Assembly (NCBI GenBank): GCA_964580905.1
Contig: CAZOLR010000004.1
Span: 1 to 64,000 of the forward strand
Length of the DNA stretch: 64,000 nucleotides
Source of the DNA: G041228335 sp964580905
GTDB lineage: Bacteria > Pseudomonadota > Alphaproteobacteria > Puniceispirillales > UBA1172
Direction of reading: 5' to 3'
The number at the start of each line of letters is the position of its first letter. The stretch's first letter is position 1. The notes below the pieces were generated by a model, which made no database searches, was not told where the DNA came from, and worked only from the letters and a program-made list of their open reading frames with translations. Below, piece by piece: positions 18,518 through 28,521 of the stretch. The translations under genes and the position numbers were made by a program.

Positions 18518-19546
18518 TCAACGCGCTCCCCATGTATCCGTCAGCCGATAACCTTCCGGCCACGGATCCGACGGGTCCAGCATATGCTGGTGAATGCCGG
18601 TTATCCAGCCACGTCCGGATATCTCCGGCAGAATGGCTGTTTTCCCGCCGACCATGGTTTCGCCAAGGATCGAACCCGAAAAGGTTGAACCAATGAGAGA
18701 GCGTGTCGTCAGCCTGTCACCAACGGCCATCTGGCCCCGTGCATGCAGCAGAGCCATCCGGGCTGAAAGTGCCGTTCCGGTAGGAGACCGATCCACTTTG
18801 CCGGGTTTAATGGCCACGGCAGCACCGGCTTCCAATCCGTCGGCACCTTCGGTCAGAGGGCCTGCAAAGAGGCAGAAAGAGAAGTGGTTCCAATCCGGAT
18901 TCCCGGGGTGCTCGAAACGAAGTTTCTCATTTGCAGCATTGGTGATACGAACACCGAGTTTGGCGATAGCATGGGCCTCCTGATCGATCAGCGCAAAGCC
19001 GAGCGAGCTTGCGTCCACCACAACAAAACTGTCGCCACCATAGGCTGTATCAACGCGGATTTCCCCGAGCCCATCGACGTGCAAGCTTTGGTCCAAATCA
19101 CAGGCAAAGGAGGGGACATTCTGAACGAAGATGCGTTCGGCCTTACCGTTGCGGCACTCGGCCCGAACCTGCACCAACCCTCCAGGCGCTTCCAGTATCA
19201 TATGGGTTTCGGGTTCCTGCATGGGCACCAGCCCAGCATCGAGCAAAACCGTTGAGACACAGATCGAGTTTGACCCTGACATGGGTGGCGTGTCTTCAGG
19301 TTCCATGATGATCCAAGCCGCCTGTGCCTGAGGATGTTTCGGCGGCACAAGCAAGTTCACATGACGAAAAACACCGCCACGTGGCTCGTTCAGGACAAAG
19401 TTGCGAAGACGTTGATCCCTGGCAATCCAACGGCTTTGCTCCCAGATGGTGTCGCCTGGTGGCGGCAACACTCCCCCGACAATAACATCGCCAACTTCGC
19501 CTTCGGCATGGGCGGAAATCACATGGATAGTTTTGGTCGTACGCAT
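18518..19546 (-). CDS. Proline racemase-family protein, probable hydroxyproline dehydratase type
   Basis: 342 residues of the proline racemase / 4-hydroxyproline epimerase / trans-3-hydroxy-L-proline dehydratase family. At the first catalytic position the protein reads PPMSGSNSICV (Ser where racemases have Cys), and at the second DRSPTGTALSA (Thr where racemases have Cys). Loss of both thiols argues against racemase or epimerase activity and points to a dehydratase-like or divergent function. A GAAGGAAAT site precedes the ATG. The NCS1 transporter upstream on the same strand could supply the substrate. Exact reaction unknown. Confidence 0.8.
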   Translation of the reverse strand: MRTTKTIHVISAHAEGEVGDVIVGGVLPPPGDTIWEQSRWIARDQRLRNFVLNEPRGGVFRHVNLLVPPKHPQAQAAWIIMEPEDTPPMSGSNSICVSTVLLDAGLVPMQEPETHMILEAPGGLVQVRAECRNGKAERIFVQNVPSFACDLDQSLHVDGLGEIRVDTAYGGDSFVVVDASSLGFALIDQEAHAIAKLGVRITNAANEKLRFEHPGNPDWNHFSFCLFAGPLTEGADGLEAGAAVAIKPGKVDRSPTGTALSARMALLHARGQMAVGDRLTTRSLIGSTFSGSILGETMVGGKTAILPEISGRGWITGIHQHMLDPSDPWPEGYRLTDTWGAR

Positions 19547-19561
19547 TTCAGATTTCCTTCA

Positions 19562-19690
19562 TCAGGTGCAACGGCAACTCATCGCTTGTGCCGGGCCTTG
19601 TCGCCGCGGCTTTCCGTGGGGGTGATCACCAACGATATCCACACCCGTGAGGATGCCGATTATCCGGACCGGGCGCAAGCATTGCCTGCT
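19562..19690 (+). pseudogene. ureG: Fragment of urease accessory GTPase UreG
   Basis: Read on the plus strand in one frame, this intergenic stretch encodes RLCRALSPRLSVGVITNDIH followed by TREDADYPDRAQALPA. This matches the segment of UreG just after its P-loop (the LCxxL...TNDI(Y)T(K/R)EDA...LPA signature). The P-loop itself is damaged: SGATATH stands where SGKTALTH is expected, so the Lys and a Leu are missing. Nothing recognisable of UreG continues on either side. It is therefore a relic about 45 codons long. The identification is by motif recall and has not been tested by search. Confidence 0.5.
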
Positions 19691-19730
19691 GTCTTCCCGT
19701 TGACAGGTTTCTTGATGACATTTGCACATA

Positions 19731-19766
19731 AGATAACCCGCCAACCTCCCGGTCAGCGGGCTATCT
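19731..19766. terminator. Stem-loop behind the NCS1 transporter gene
   Basis: AGATAACCCGC pairs with GCGGGCTATCT across a 14-nt loop. In minus-strand RNA the one mismatch becomes a G-U pair, giving 11 continuous pairs 20 bp past the transporter stop. In plus-strand RNA it is followed by TTTTT (19770-19774). It may end the transporter message, or be an old terminator of the decayed ureG locus. Confidence 0.45.
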
Positions 19767-19785
19767 CTGTTTTTGTCTTGATGGA

Positions 19786-21234
19786 TTATCTCTTTGAGAT
19801 TCCCAGGTGAACCAAAGCACCGAGCGATGCCCCGATTATCCAGGCGTATCCGCCGCCGCCACCCAGGTTTGCGAAAAATTCATCCAGACCGAATACGAGG
19901 ATGTTCGGCCAAACCGAACCTACAGCAATATAACCCGAAATTATCCAGGCCAGTATCGCTTTCCGGTTGAACCCTCCATCGTAGTGGTATTCCCCTTCCG
20001 GGCTGTCATCAAACAGAGCATCGATATTCAACTGCTGCTTTTTGATCATGTAGTAGTCAACGATCATGATGCCGAATACCGGCGCCAGAATGGCACCCAG
20101 TGTGTTCACAAACGGGAACAGGCCCATTTGGGTGATGACCGAGACCCACAAGCCACCAATGACAAAACCAAAGCCTGCCGTTATGAGACCGCCTGTTCTG
20201 AAATTGATCCTGCTTGGAAGCAGGTTAGCGAGATCGTAAGCAGGTGGAATGAAATTCGCGACCATGTTGATCCCGACCGTTGCCGCAAAGAAGGCAAAGG
20301 CCGCGACGACTGTCAGTAGCATATTGTCAACCTTTGCCACCATTTCTGTAGGCTCGGCTACATATTCACTGAAAATGGAGATGGTCCCTCCTGTGATCAT
20401 CAACGTGATGAAGGAGAAGAAAACAACATTTCCGACCAGTCCCCAGAGATTGCCTTTCTTCATCTCTTCTTCATTCTTCACGAAGCGGGCAAAATCCCCG
20501 AAATTGATCACCACGGCGGCAAAATATCCAACCATGATGGAGAATACCGCTACAAATGCGCCGAATGAACTGAGACCTTCAAATTCGCCGGAACGTGTGC
20601 CACCTGAGAACACGGTGCCGACTTCCGACAAAAGTCCGCCACCAGCTTTCGCCCAAATAACGATCATCAGTACAATCATGACCAGATATACGGCAGGTCC
20701 GGCGAAATTAAGGAAACGCTTGATAAGGTCCACCCCATGCCAGAATAAATAAACCTGGAATGCCGAGACGAAGATGAACGAAACCCACATCACCCCTGAC
20801 ATACCAAGGAAAACTTCTTCTCCCTGTATTCCCGTAATGCCGGTGATGAGCAACGCTACTGCGGTTGATGCAGCATAGGTCTGGGCCCCATACCAGAACA
20901 TGGCGACGAGGCCTCTGGCCATGGCCGGGAAGTTTGCGCCAAAAACCCCCATGCTGACACGGGCAAAGACCGGATAAGGAATGCCATGCTCCACGCTAGG
21001 CCTGCCCGACAGATTGACCAACCAGGAAATGAAGAATCCAGCCAAAATCAAGGCGGCGAATACCGCCCATCCATTCAGCCCTGAATACAGAAATAAAGAT
21101 GCGGCAAGCGTGTAGCCGAATAGACTTTGAACATCGTTTGCCCAGACATTGAATATTTCAAACCAACCCCAGTTTTTTTGCTCTTTCGGCGTTGGTGCCA
21201 AGTCAGGATTATATAACCTCTCAGATTTACTCAT
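19786..21234 (-). CDS. NCS1-family nucleobase/allantoin/hydantoin:cation symporter
   Basis: About 482 residues with roughly 12 hydrophobic segments. It begins with the typical NCS1 start (YNPDLAPTPKEQKNW, then FNVWANDV and SLFGYTLAASLFL), and GRPSVEHGIPYPVFARVSMG is the family's conserved loop. NCS1 proteins import cytosine, uracil, allantoin, hydantoins or thiamine with Na+ or H+. The substrate is not readable here. ATG at 21234 is preferred because GGAAGGGGGACGA lies just upstream; the frame also opens at 21279. It is divergent from the next gene across an AT-rich region with a palindrome. Confidence 0.88.
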   Translation of the reverse strand: MSKSERLYNPDLAPTPKEQKNWGWFEIFNVWANDVQSLFGYTLAASLFLYSGLNGWAVFAALILAGFFISWLVNLSGRPSVEHGIPYPVFARVSMGVFGANFPAMARGLVAMFWYGAQTYAASTAVALLITGITGIQGEEVFLGMSGVMWVSFIFVSAFQVYLFWHGVDLIKRFLNFAGPAVYLVMIVLMIVIWAKAGGGLLSEVGTVFSGGTRSGEFEGLSSFGAFVAVFSIMVGYFAAVVINFGDFARFVKNEEEMKKGNLWGLVGNVVFFSFITLMITGGTISIFSEYVAEPTEMVAKVDNMLLTVVAAFAFFAATVGINMVANFIPPAYDLANLLPSRINFRTGGLITAGFGFVIGGLWVSVITQMGLFPFVNTLGAILAPVFGIMIVDYYMIKKQQLNIDALFDDSPEGEYHYDGGFNRKAILAWIISGYIAVGSVWPNILVFGLDEFFANLGGGGGYAWIIGASLGALVHLGISKR

Positions 21235-21327
21235 TTCGTCCCCCTTCCTAACACGAAAGATAGTTGAAGAGAGAATCACAAATTATAAACAACTAATAGT
21301 CAACAAAAAAAATCCAATCATTTTTAA

Positions 21328-21339
21328 ATTGTATACAAT
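21328..21339. promoter_or_regulatory. Perfect 12-bp palindrome ATTGTATACAAT, candidate operator
   Basis: The sequence reads the same on both strands and sits in the AT-rich divergent region between the NCS1 transporter gene and the reductase gene. TTGTATACAA-like palindromes are typical binding sites of FCD-type GntR regulators. No such regulator is encoded in this window, so the binder is unknown. Confidence 0.5.
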
Positions 21340-21415
21340 ACGAAAATAATTGTTGCCAAAAATGGATTTTTTTTCTTCAATATTTCTGACGTTGAAATTG
21401 ACAGGAGCCCTTCAC

Positions 21416-22477
21416 ATGACCCCCATAAATGTTTTGATCCTGGGCGCATCCTACGGATCTCTGCTTGCGACAAAAGTTGTTATGGCTGGTCACCATGCGA
21501 CCATGGTTTGCCTTCCGGCCGAAGCTGAATTGTTCAACACTGAAGGCGCGATTATCCGGACACCGGTAAAGGGCCGCGATGGTCTTGTCGAAATCCGCAG
21601 CCGCGATCTTGCCGGCAAACTTGCCGCCTGTGCGCCGGGTGATGCTGACCCGGCAGCCTTTGATCTGGTGGTTCTGGCAATGCAGGAGCCCCAATATTCA
21701 GCTCCTGAGATTGGTGTATTACTGCAAAAGATCGCCCGGTCAGGCGTGCCGACCATGTCGATCATGAACATGCCGCCGCTGGCGTTTCTTCGCCGCCTGT
21801 CCGGGCTTGATATTGAAGCTCTTCGCGAATGCTACGCCGACTCAACCGTCTGGGATGCGTTCAATCCCGATAAATTCACCCTGTGCAGCCCCGACCCACA
21901 GGCATTCCGTCCACCGGAAGAAAATCTGAATGTGTTGCAGGTGCGCCTGCCAACCAATTTCAAAGCCGCACGTTTGAAGGGTGATGAAGATACCGCGATT
22001 TTACACCGCCTGCAGGCTGACATTGAATCTGCCCGCTTTACCGACGATGACGGCAATGCAATCGAAATTCCGGTTAAGCTGAAAGTGCACGATTCCGTGT
22101 TTGTGCCGATGGCCAAATGGGCCATGCTGATTGCCGGTAATTACCGGTGCATCGGAAAAGACGAAATGCGCCCAATCCAGCAGGCCGTGCATAGCGATAT
22201 TGCCGCTTCGGAAGCAATCTATAACTGGGTTGTTGATCTGTGTATCTCGCTTGGCAGTGACCCGGCCGATCTGGTGCCGTTTGAAAAATACGCGAATGCT
22301 GCCCTCTCGCTTGGCAGCCCGTCATCAGCGGCGCGTGCGCTCGCCGGCGGGGCAAAGAATATCGAACGTGTTGATAAACTGGTGCAGTCGATTGCCGCAC
22401 AAAAGGGTCAAAGCCTCAACCATCTTGATGAGATCGTGGGACTGGTCGATCACTGGCTAACCAAGAACCGCGGCTAA
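21416..22477 (+). CDS. Ketopantoate reductase-like / opine-dehydrogenase-like NAD(P) oxidoreductase
   Basis: 353 residues. The N-terminus has a dinucleotide fold VLILGASYGSLLATKVVMAG, and the layout is that of ApbA/PanE-type 2-dehydropantoate reductases (N-terminal Rossmann domain, helical C-terminal half with a conserved Lys/Asn/Ser region). It is longer than PanE (about 300) and the glycine motif is GxSxGS, so a different 2-keto or opine substrate is possible. ATG at 21416 follows AGGAG at good spacing; a TTG at 21350 is rejected. It may share a divergent control region with the NCS1 transporter. Confidence 0.65.
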   Translation: MTPINVLILGASYGSLLATKVVMAGHHATMVCLPAEAELFNTEGAIIRTPVKGRDGLVEIRSRDLAGKLAACAPGDADPAAFDLVVLAMQEPQYSAPEIGVLLQKIARSGVPTMSIMNMPPLAFLRRLSGLDIEALRECYADSTVWDAFNPDKFTLCSPDPQAFRPPEENLNVLQVRLPTNFKAARLKGDEDTAILHRLQADIESARFTDDDGNAIEIPVKLKVHDSVFVPMAKWAMLIAGNYRCIGKDEMRPIQQAVHSDIAASEAIYNWVVDLCISLGSDPADLVPFEKYANAALSLGSPSSAARALAGGAKNIERVDKLVQSIAAQKGQSLNHLDEIVGLVDHWLTKNRG

Positions 22478-22753
22478 TCATGGCATAGCAGCCAGAAGAG
22501 CCGTTTAAACTTGTTTTGCCGCCGGGCTAGCAGGCTCGGGTCTTGTTCAGCCATTCAGACAGTATCAACTGATCATAGAGGGATCAGCATCCCGGCTGAG
22601 AAGGTGCGGGATTTTCTGCACGAAATTGCAAAAGTTCATTTCGTTCCGAAAAGGCCGGCAGGAATTCACCAAGCAAGGCACGCCCCTTAGGTCTTTGATT
22701 AATGACCGGCACCTGATACGGTTAAACATAATCAAACAGGTTGTCAGCGTCTC

Positions 22754-24412
<1,659 letters not shown>

Positions 24413-24533
24413 AAATACCCGGGATACGCCCCCCGGAATATATCCCGTTCATGAATATATACACGTGAGCATATTTGAATTAATCTTTTATCAATACAAT
24501 CTGAGATGGCACAGACCATCAATGGAGGAGATT

Positions 24534-25568
24534 ATGTTAACTAAACGTTTTATGGCTCTTTTTGCAGGGATATTTGCGTTTTCAGCATCGCAAGCCTATG
24601 CGGCAGGAGAGCTCAATATTTTCAACTGGGGCAACTACACCAGCCCGGAGCTGATCAAAAAGTTCGAAGACACCTATGATGTCAAGGTCACCATTACCGA
24701 CTACGACTCAAATGATACGGCGCTTGCCAAAATCCGCGCTGGTGCCCACGGCTTTGATATGGCGGTCCCTTCGGCCAGCTATATGCCGATCTGGATCAGC
24801 GAAGGGCTGCTTCTGGAAACCAACCCCAGCGGAATGTCCAATTACAACAATGTTCGGGATGAATTCAAAAGCCCCGAATGGGACCCCGGTCATCGGTATT
24901 CGGTGCCATATCAGTGGGGAACTGTTGGTGTGATTGTCGACACATCCCTTTACAATGGCGATATCAACAGCTGGTCCATGGTGTTTGATCCGCCTGAATC
25001 GCTTTCCGGCAAGATCAATGTTGCGCCGGAAATGAAAGACCTGATTGACGCTGCCCTGAAATATACAGGCGGTGACCCTTGCACCAGCGACAAAGCTGCC
25101 CTGAAAAAGGCCCGTGACGTCCTGATCAAGGCCAAGCCACACTGGCTGTCCATGGACTATGGCGTTATCGAGAAATTTGCCGGCCGTGATCTCGGTGCCT
25201 CTCTTTACTGGAACGGGGCGGCTTTCCGCGCCCGGGAGAAAAATGCCGATGTCCGCTTCGGCTATCCGAGAGAAGGCTATCCGATGTGGATGGATGCGGT
25301 GGTCGTTCTTAAAGATGCCAAGAATGTCGAAAACGCAAAGCTCTTCCAGAATTTCCTTATGGAACCAGAGAATGCGGCCCTCGCATCAGCTTTTGCACGT
25401 TATGCAAACGGCATCAAAGGCTCTGAACCATTCATGCCGGATGATATGAAAGGTGCGCCTGAAGTTGAAATCGCCGCCGAACACATCCCGAACGGTTTCT
25501 TTTCCAAGACCTGCTCACCGCAAGTCACCGAGATGTATTCAGCCATCTGGACCGAACTGCAGAAATAA
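24534..25568 (+). CDS. Polyamine-type ABC transporter binding protein (PotD/PotF-like)
   Basis: 344 residues with a Sec signal peptide (MLTKRFMALFAGIFAFSAS, cleavage near AYAAGE) and the typical mature start ELNIFNWGNYTSPEL of spermidine/putrescine-family binding proteins. The protein is periplasmic. The ATG at 24534 follows GGAGGAG. Matching ATPase and permease genes are not adjacent but lie 3 kb downstream (28522-31374), so this is probably their binding protein. Ligand could be a polyamine, an amino acid or another cationic amine. The gene ends with a strong terminator. Confidence 0.85.
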   Translation: MLTKRFMALFAGIFAFSASQAYAAGELNIFNWGNYTSPELIKKFEDTYDVKVTITDYDSNDTALAKIRAGAHGFDMAVPSASYMPIWISEGLLLETNPSGMSNYNNVRDEFKSPEWDPGHRYSVPYQWGTVGVIVDTSLYNGDINSWSMVFDPPESLSGKINVAPEMKDLIDAALKYTGGDPCTSDKAALKKARDVLIKAKPHWLSMDYGVIEKFAGRDLGASLYWNGAAFRAREKNADVRFGYPREGYPMWMDAVVVLKDAKNVENAKLFQNFLMEPENAALASAFARYANGIKGSEPFMPDDMKGAPEVEIAAEHIPNGFFSKTCSPQVTEMYSAIWTELQK

Positions 25569-25578
25569 GCTTTCGGTC

Positions 25579-25600
25579 TGATCACCACCTGAGGTGATCA
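25579..25600. repeat. 8-bp perfect inverted repeat after the binding-protein gene
   Basis: TGATCACC and GGTGATCA flank a 6-nt loop just past the stop codon. It is followed by A residues, not T, on the plus strand, so it is not itself a terminator there. It could stabilise the transcript end together with the terminator 12 bp further on. Confidence 0.5.
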
Positions 25601-25611
25601 AAAAAATCAGG

Positions 25612-25644
25612 AATAGAGGCAACACCGTTTGCCTCTATTTTTTT
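25612..25644 (+). terminator. Rho-independent terminator of the PotD-like gene
   Basis: An 11-bp perfect stem (AATAGAGGCAA/TTGCCTCTATT), a loop of CACCGT and a run of seven T residues make a textbook intrinsic terminator. Its last bases overlap the stop codon of the convergent amidase gene. Confidence 0.92.
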
Positions 25645-27100
25645 ACCTTTTCATCTGGTGCAGGTGGCGGATAAGTGAGATCTGCTTATCCTGCCAGGGC
25701 ATGGCCAGTTCCAGCTGGCGGGCCAGCCCCATCAGCAGCTCATCCTCCCCGAATGCCGCGGCAAAATGCACACCTACCGGCAGATCATCCGGCGTCCAGT
25801 GCAGAGGCAGTGACATGGCGGGTTGGCCAGATGCGTTGAACACCGCGGTATAGGGCGAATAGGCAAACACCCCGTTCTTGCCGTTCCTGTAATCCATGAA
25901 ATCCGTATTCACGGGTTTAAACCGGCCAATGCGGGCTGGAGGTTCTGCCAGGGTGGGGCTGAGCAGGACATCAAAATCCTCAAATAGAGCGGCCATCCGG
26001 CGGCCAAAGGCGTGCACCGTATTGATGGACTGCAGATAATCTGCGCCACTGACCTCCTGTCCGAGCTGAACCGCACCATAGGTCACGCCGTCAACATCAG
26101 CGGCGTTAAGCTCATCTATCGGTTTCTTGGCGCGGACTGAAAGCAGGGTGCCTGCCGCGACAATCCTTGTCCAGGCAAGCATCATTTGCCTCACATCTTC
26201 CGAAACTGTTGAGACCCATGGTTTAACCTCATGGCCGAGATCTTTGAGAACATGACTTGTGCGCCGGACAGCGTCAACGCATTCAGGGTGGACAGGATTG
26301 CCCATGAAATCAGTTTCAAGGATCGCAATCCGGAGCCTTTCGGGCCGGGTTTCCATCGCTTCCATGAAACCTGCTTTGAGCGGCGGGGCAAAATACGGCG
26401 CCCCCAGATCAGCCCCTGAACACTGATCAAGCATCAGGGCGGTATCACGTAAGGATCTGGTCAGGAAACCGTCAATGGCCATACCAGCCCAGCCTTCGCC
26501 CACCCCCGGGCCGTCGGGTAGTCTTGCCCGGGTCGGCTTGAATCCGACAAGCCCGCAGCTTGATGCAGGGATGCGGACCGATCCGCCCCCGTCGGAACCA
26601 TGCGCCAGTGGCACAATACCTGCCGCAACCGCCGCAGCGGAACCGCCGGAAGAGCCCCCGGATGTATGGCCCGGATTCCAGGGATTGCAGGTCGGCTCAC
26701 CGTAAACCCCGGCCTCGCTGGTGGGACCGATGCCCAGTTCAGGGGAATTGGCCCGGGCATAAGGGATAAGCCCGGCCTGACGTATCCTTGTATAAATCGA
26801 TGAGTCGTACGAATAGACCGTATCGCGATAAAGCCTTGAGCCGTTATGGGAAGGGAAGTCTCTGGCTTCCGCCCCCAGATCTTTCAGGAGGGTCGGCACA
26901 CCATATAAAGGCGCTTCAGCCGGGGTGCTGCCGATCAGTTCCCTCGCCTTTTCCTTTCTTATGTGAACAATCGCATGAAGTGTTGGATTGAGCCGCTCGG
27001 CACGCGCCAGACTTGCCTCCAGCATTTCTTGTGGCGTGACTTCACCTGCCCTGATCCTCGCGGCCAGTTCCATTGCATCACATTCAAACAACTCATCCAT
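25643..27100 (-). CDS. Amidase-signature-family hydrolase
   Basis: 485 residues of the amidase signature (AS) family. The Ser-cisSer-Lys triad region is clear: the Lys in PTLLKDLGA near residue 80, SGGSSGGSAAAVAAG near 155 and GSDGGGSVRIPAS near 175 with the nucleophile Ser. AS enzymes hydrolyse amides, such as amino-acid amides, indole-acetamide or nylon-type oligomers; the family also includes the GatA subunit, but no GatB/GatC is present. ATG at 27100 follows GAGGAAACCCGCC; a TTG at 27115 is rejected. It sits within the polyamine-type transport locus, so the import of an amide substrate is plausible. Confidence 0.88.
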   Translation of the reverse strand: MDELFECDAMELAARIRAGEVTPQEMLEASLARAERLNPTLHAIVHIRKEKARELIGSTPAEAPLYGVPTLLKDLGAEARDFPSHNGSRLYRDTVYSYDSSIYTRIRQAGLIPYARANSPELGIGPTSEAGVYGEPTCNPWNPGHTSGGSSGGSAAAVAAGIVPLAHGSDGGGSVRIPASSCGLVGFKPTRARLPDGPGVGEGWAGMAIDGFLTRSLRDTALMLDQCSGADLGAPYFAPPLKAGFMEAMETRPERLRIAILETDFMGNPVHPECVDAVRRTSHVLKDLGHEVKPWVSTVSEDVRQMMLAWTRIVAAGTLLSVRAKKPIDELNAADVDGVTYGAVQLGQEVSGADYLQSINTVHAFGRRMAALFEDFDVLLSPTLAEPPARIGRFKPVNTDFMDYRNGKNGVFAYSPYTAVFNASGQPAMSLPLHWTPDDLPVGVHFAAAFGEDELLMGLARQLELAMPWQDKQISLIRHLHQMKR

Positions 27101-27281
27101 GGCGGGTTTCCTCAACTGAGATTAATGACCGGCTGCCTGATCCCGGGTTGACATATAAACAAGCCTTGCCCAAGATTTTAACAGTAAATTATAGCGAGTT
27201 AATACCATATCATTTTCATACAAAAACAACGATGAAAAACCATCTCTTCTGACAGGATCCGACGCGGAGATCTTTGCCCGG

Positions 27282-28445
27282 ATGCCCCGCATGGAATGGG
27301 ATCGGCCGCCCTGGAACCGCTGGAGCTTTCAGCGCATCCGCCAGTTCATGCCGACCTCGCAAGTCTGGCGTGGGAGCACCCCGGGCAAACCCCTCTCCCG
27401 GAATGAACAGGACATCACCGAAATTGAGTTTACCTGCGCCAGCGGCGACAGACATACAATCCGCACATTTCTGAACGACAGTTACACAGACGCATTCCTT
27501 GTCATGTGCGACGGGCATATCGTCCATGAAAGTTACTATAACGGGATGACGCCCCGAACACCGCATCTCATGCAGTCCGTCTCCAAATCCATCACCGCGA
27601 CGGTTGCGGGTATCATGATCGGCCGGGGCCAGCTTGACCCCCAGACACTTGTTCAGACCTATCTGCCGGAGCTTGAACATACCGCCTGGAAGGGAGCAAC
27701 ACTTCAGCATGTTCTCGACATGACCACCGGCGTTGACTACAGCGAAGAATACACGCGCCTTGATTCCGACGTGGGCAAGACCGATGTGGCGTCCGGATGG
27801 CGACCTGTTCCGCCGGATGCCAGCCCTGATATCATCTGGCCGGAAACGGTGTGGGAACAGATCCTGTCGCTGAAGACCACATATACCGAACATGGCCGTG
27901 CGTTCTTGTACCGCTCGATTGAGACTGATCTGCTGGCCCATATCATGATGCATGTCTCTGGCATGCCGCTCCATGAACTCATAAGCCGGGAGCTATGGCA
28001 GAAAATCGGCGCGGAAGAAGATGGTTATTTTACGGTTGATGCCGCAGGATACGGGCTGGCAAGCGGCGGCTTCAACGGATGCCTCAGGGATTTCGGCCGT
28101 TTCGGCCAGCTCTATCTCGACGACGGAATATGCGAAGGACAGCGTATCATCCCTTCGGACTGGATCATGGATGTCCGTCGCGGGCCGCATGGTCTGTTTT
28201 CAGATGAACGCCGGCGGCTTCTGCCCCATGGCTGTTACCGCAACCAGTTCTGGATAGAAGACGAGAGAACTGAAGCCTTCATGTGCCTCGGGGTGTTTGG
28301 CCAGCTGATTTATATCGCGCCAGCCTATAATATGGTGGTGGTGAAGCTTTCGACCTGGCCGGATTTTCTGGACGATACGTTCAAGGTGAACACCCAGCTT
28401 GCCATCCACTCCATCGCCCAATCTCTGGGAAAGAGTCCGTCTTAA
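27282..28445 (+). CDS. Beta-lactamase-fold serine hydrolase (class C type)
   Basis: 387 residues. The catalytic SxxK is MQSVSKSITAT near residue 103; a YxS/N-type element appears as FLYRSIETDLL near 208; and the usual SGG motif region follows in GYGLASGGF. The fold is shared by class C beta-lactamases, esterases and D-amino-acid peptidases; a 6-aminohexanoate-dimer hydrolase-like role (with the amidase next door) is possible but unproven. No signal peptide is visible, so it is probably cytoplasmic. The ATG at 27282 has only a distant GGAG; the frame is open a little upstream without a better start. It is divergent from the amidase and 76 bp before potA. Confidence 0.8.
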   Translation: MPRMEWDRPPWNRWSFQRIRQFMPTSQVWRGSTPGKPLSRNEQDITEIEFTCASGDRHTIRTFLNDSYTDAFLVMCDGHIVHESYYNGMTPRTPHLMQSVSKSITATVAGIMIGRGQLDPQTLVQTYLPELEHTAWKGATLQHVLDMTTGVDYSEEYTRLDSDVGKTDVASGWRPVPPDASPDIIWPETVWEQILSLKTTYTEHGRAFLYRSIETDLLAHIMMHVSGMPLHELISRELWQKIGAEEDGYFTVDAAGYGLASGGFNGCLRDFGRFGQLYLDDGICEGQRIIPSDWIMDVRRGPHGLFSDERRRLLPHGCYRNQFWIEDERTEAFMCLGVFGQLIYIAPAYNMVVVKLSTWPDFLDDTFKVNTQLAIHSIAQSLGKSPS

Positions 28446-28475
28446 GAGCACTTGGAACTTGAATTCACTTGATCT

Positions 28476-28489
28476 TAAGTAAATACTTA
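28476..28489. promoter_or_regulatory. Inverted repeat TAAGTA-AA-TACTTA before potA
   Basis: A 14-bp inverted repeat lies in the 76-bp gap between the serine hydrolase and potA, 33 bp before the potA start. Its size and place fit an operator or a promoter-proximal site. No regulator gene is adjacent. Confidence 0.35.
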
Positions 28490-28521
28490 TCGGAACAGTA
28501 AATAGTAGTGGTAGTCATTTC

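Noticed and set aside
19334..19810. A 158-codon plus-strand open frame spanning this interval as one gene
   Set aside because: Its first 200 bp lie antisense in the proline-racemase-family gene and it has no start signal; only the short ureG-like piece in the intergenic part looks real, and that is decayed.
22478..22753. Small gene or riboswitch before the monooxygenase
   Set aside because: No frame with a start signal and coding character, and no conserved riboswitch core or terminator hairpin was seen.
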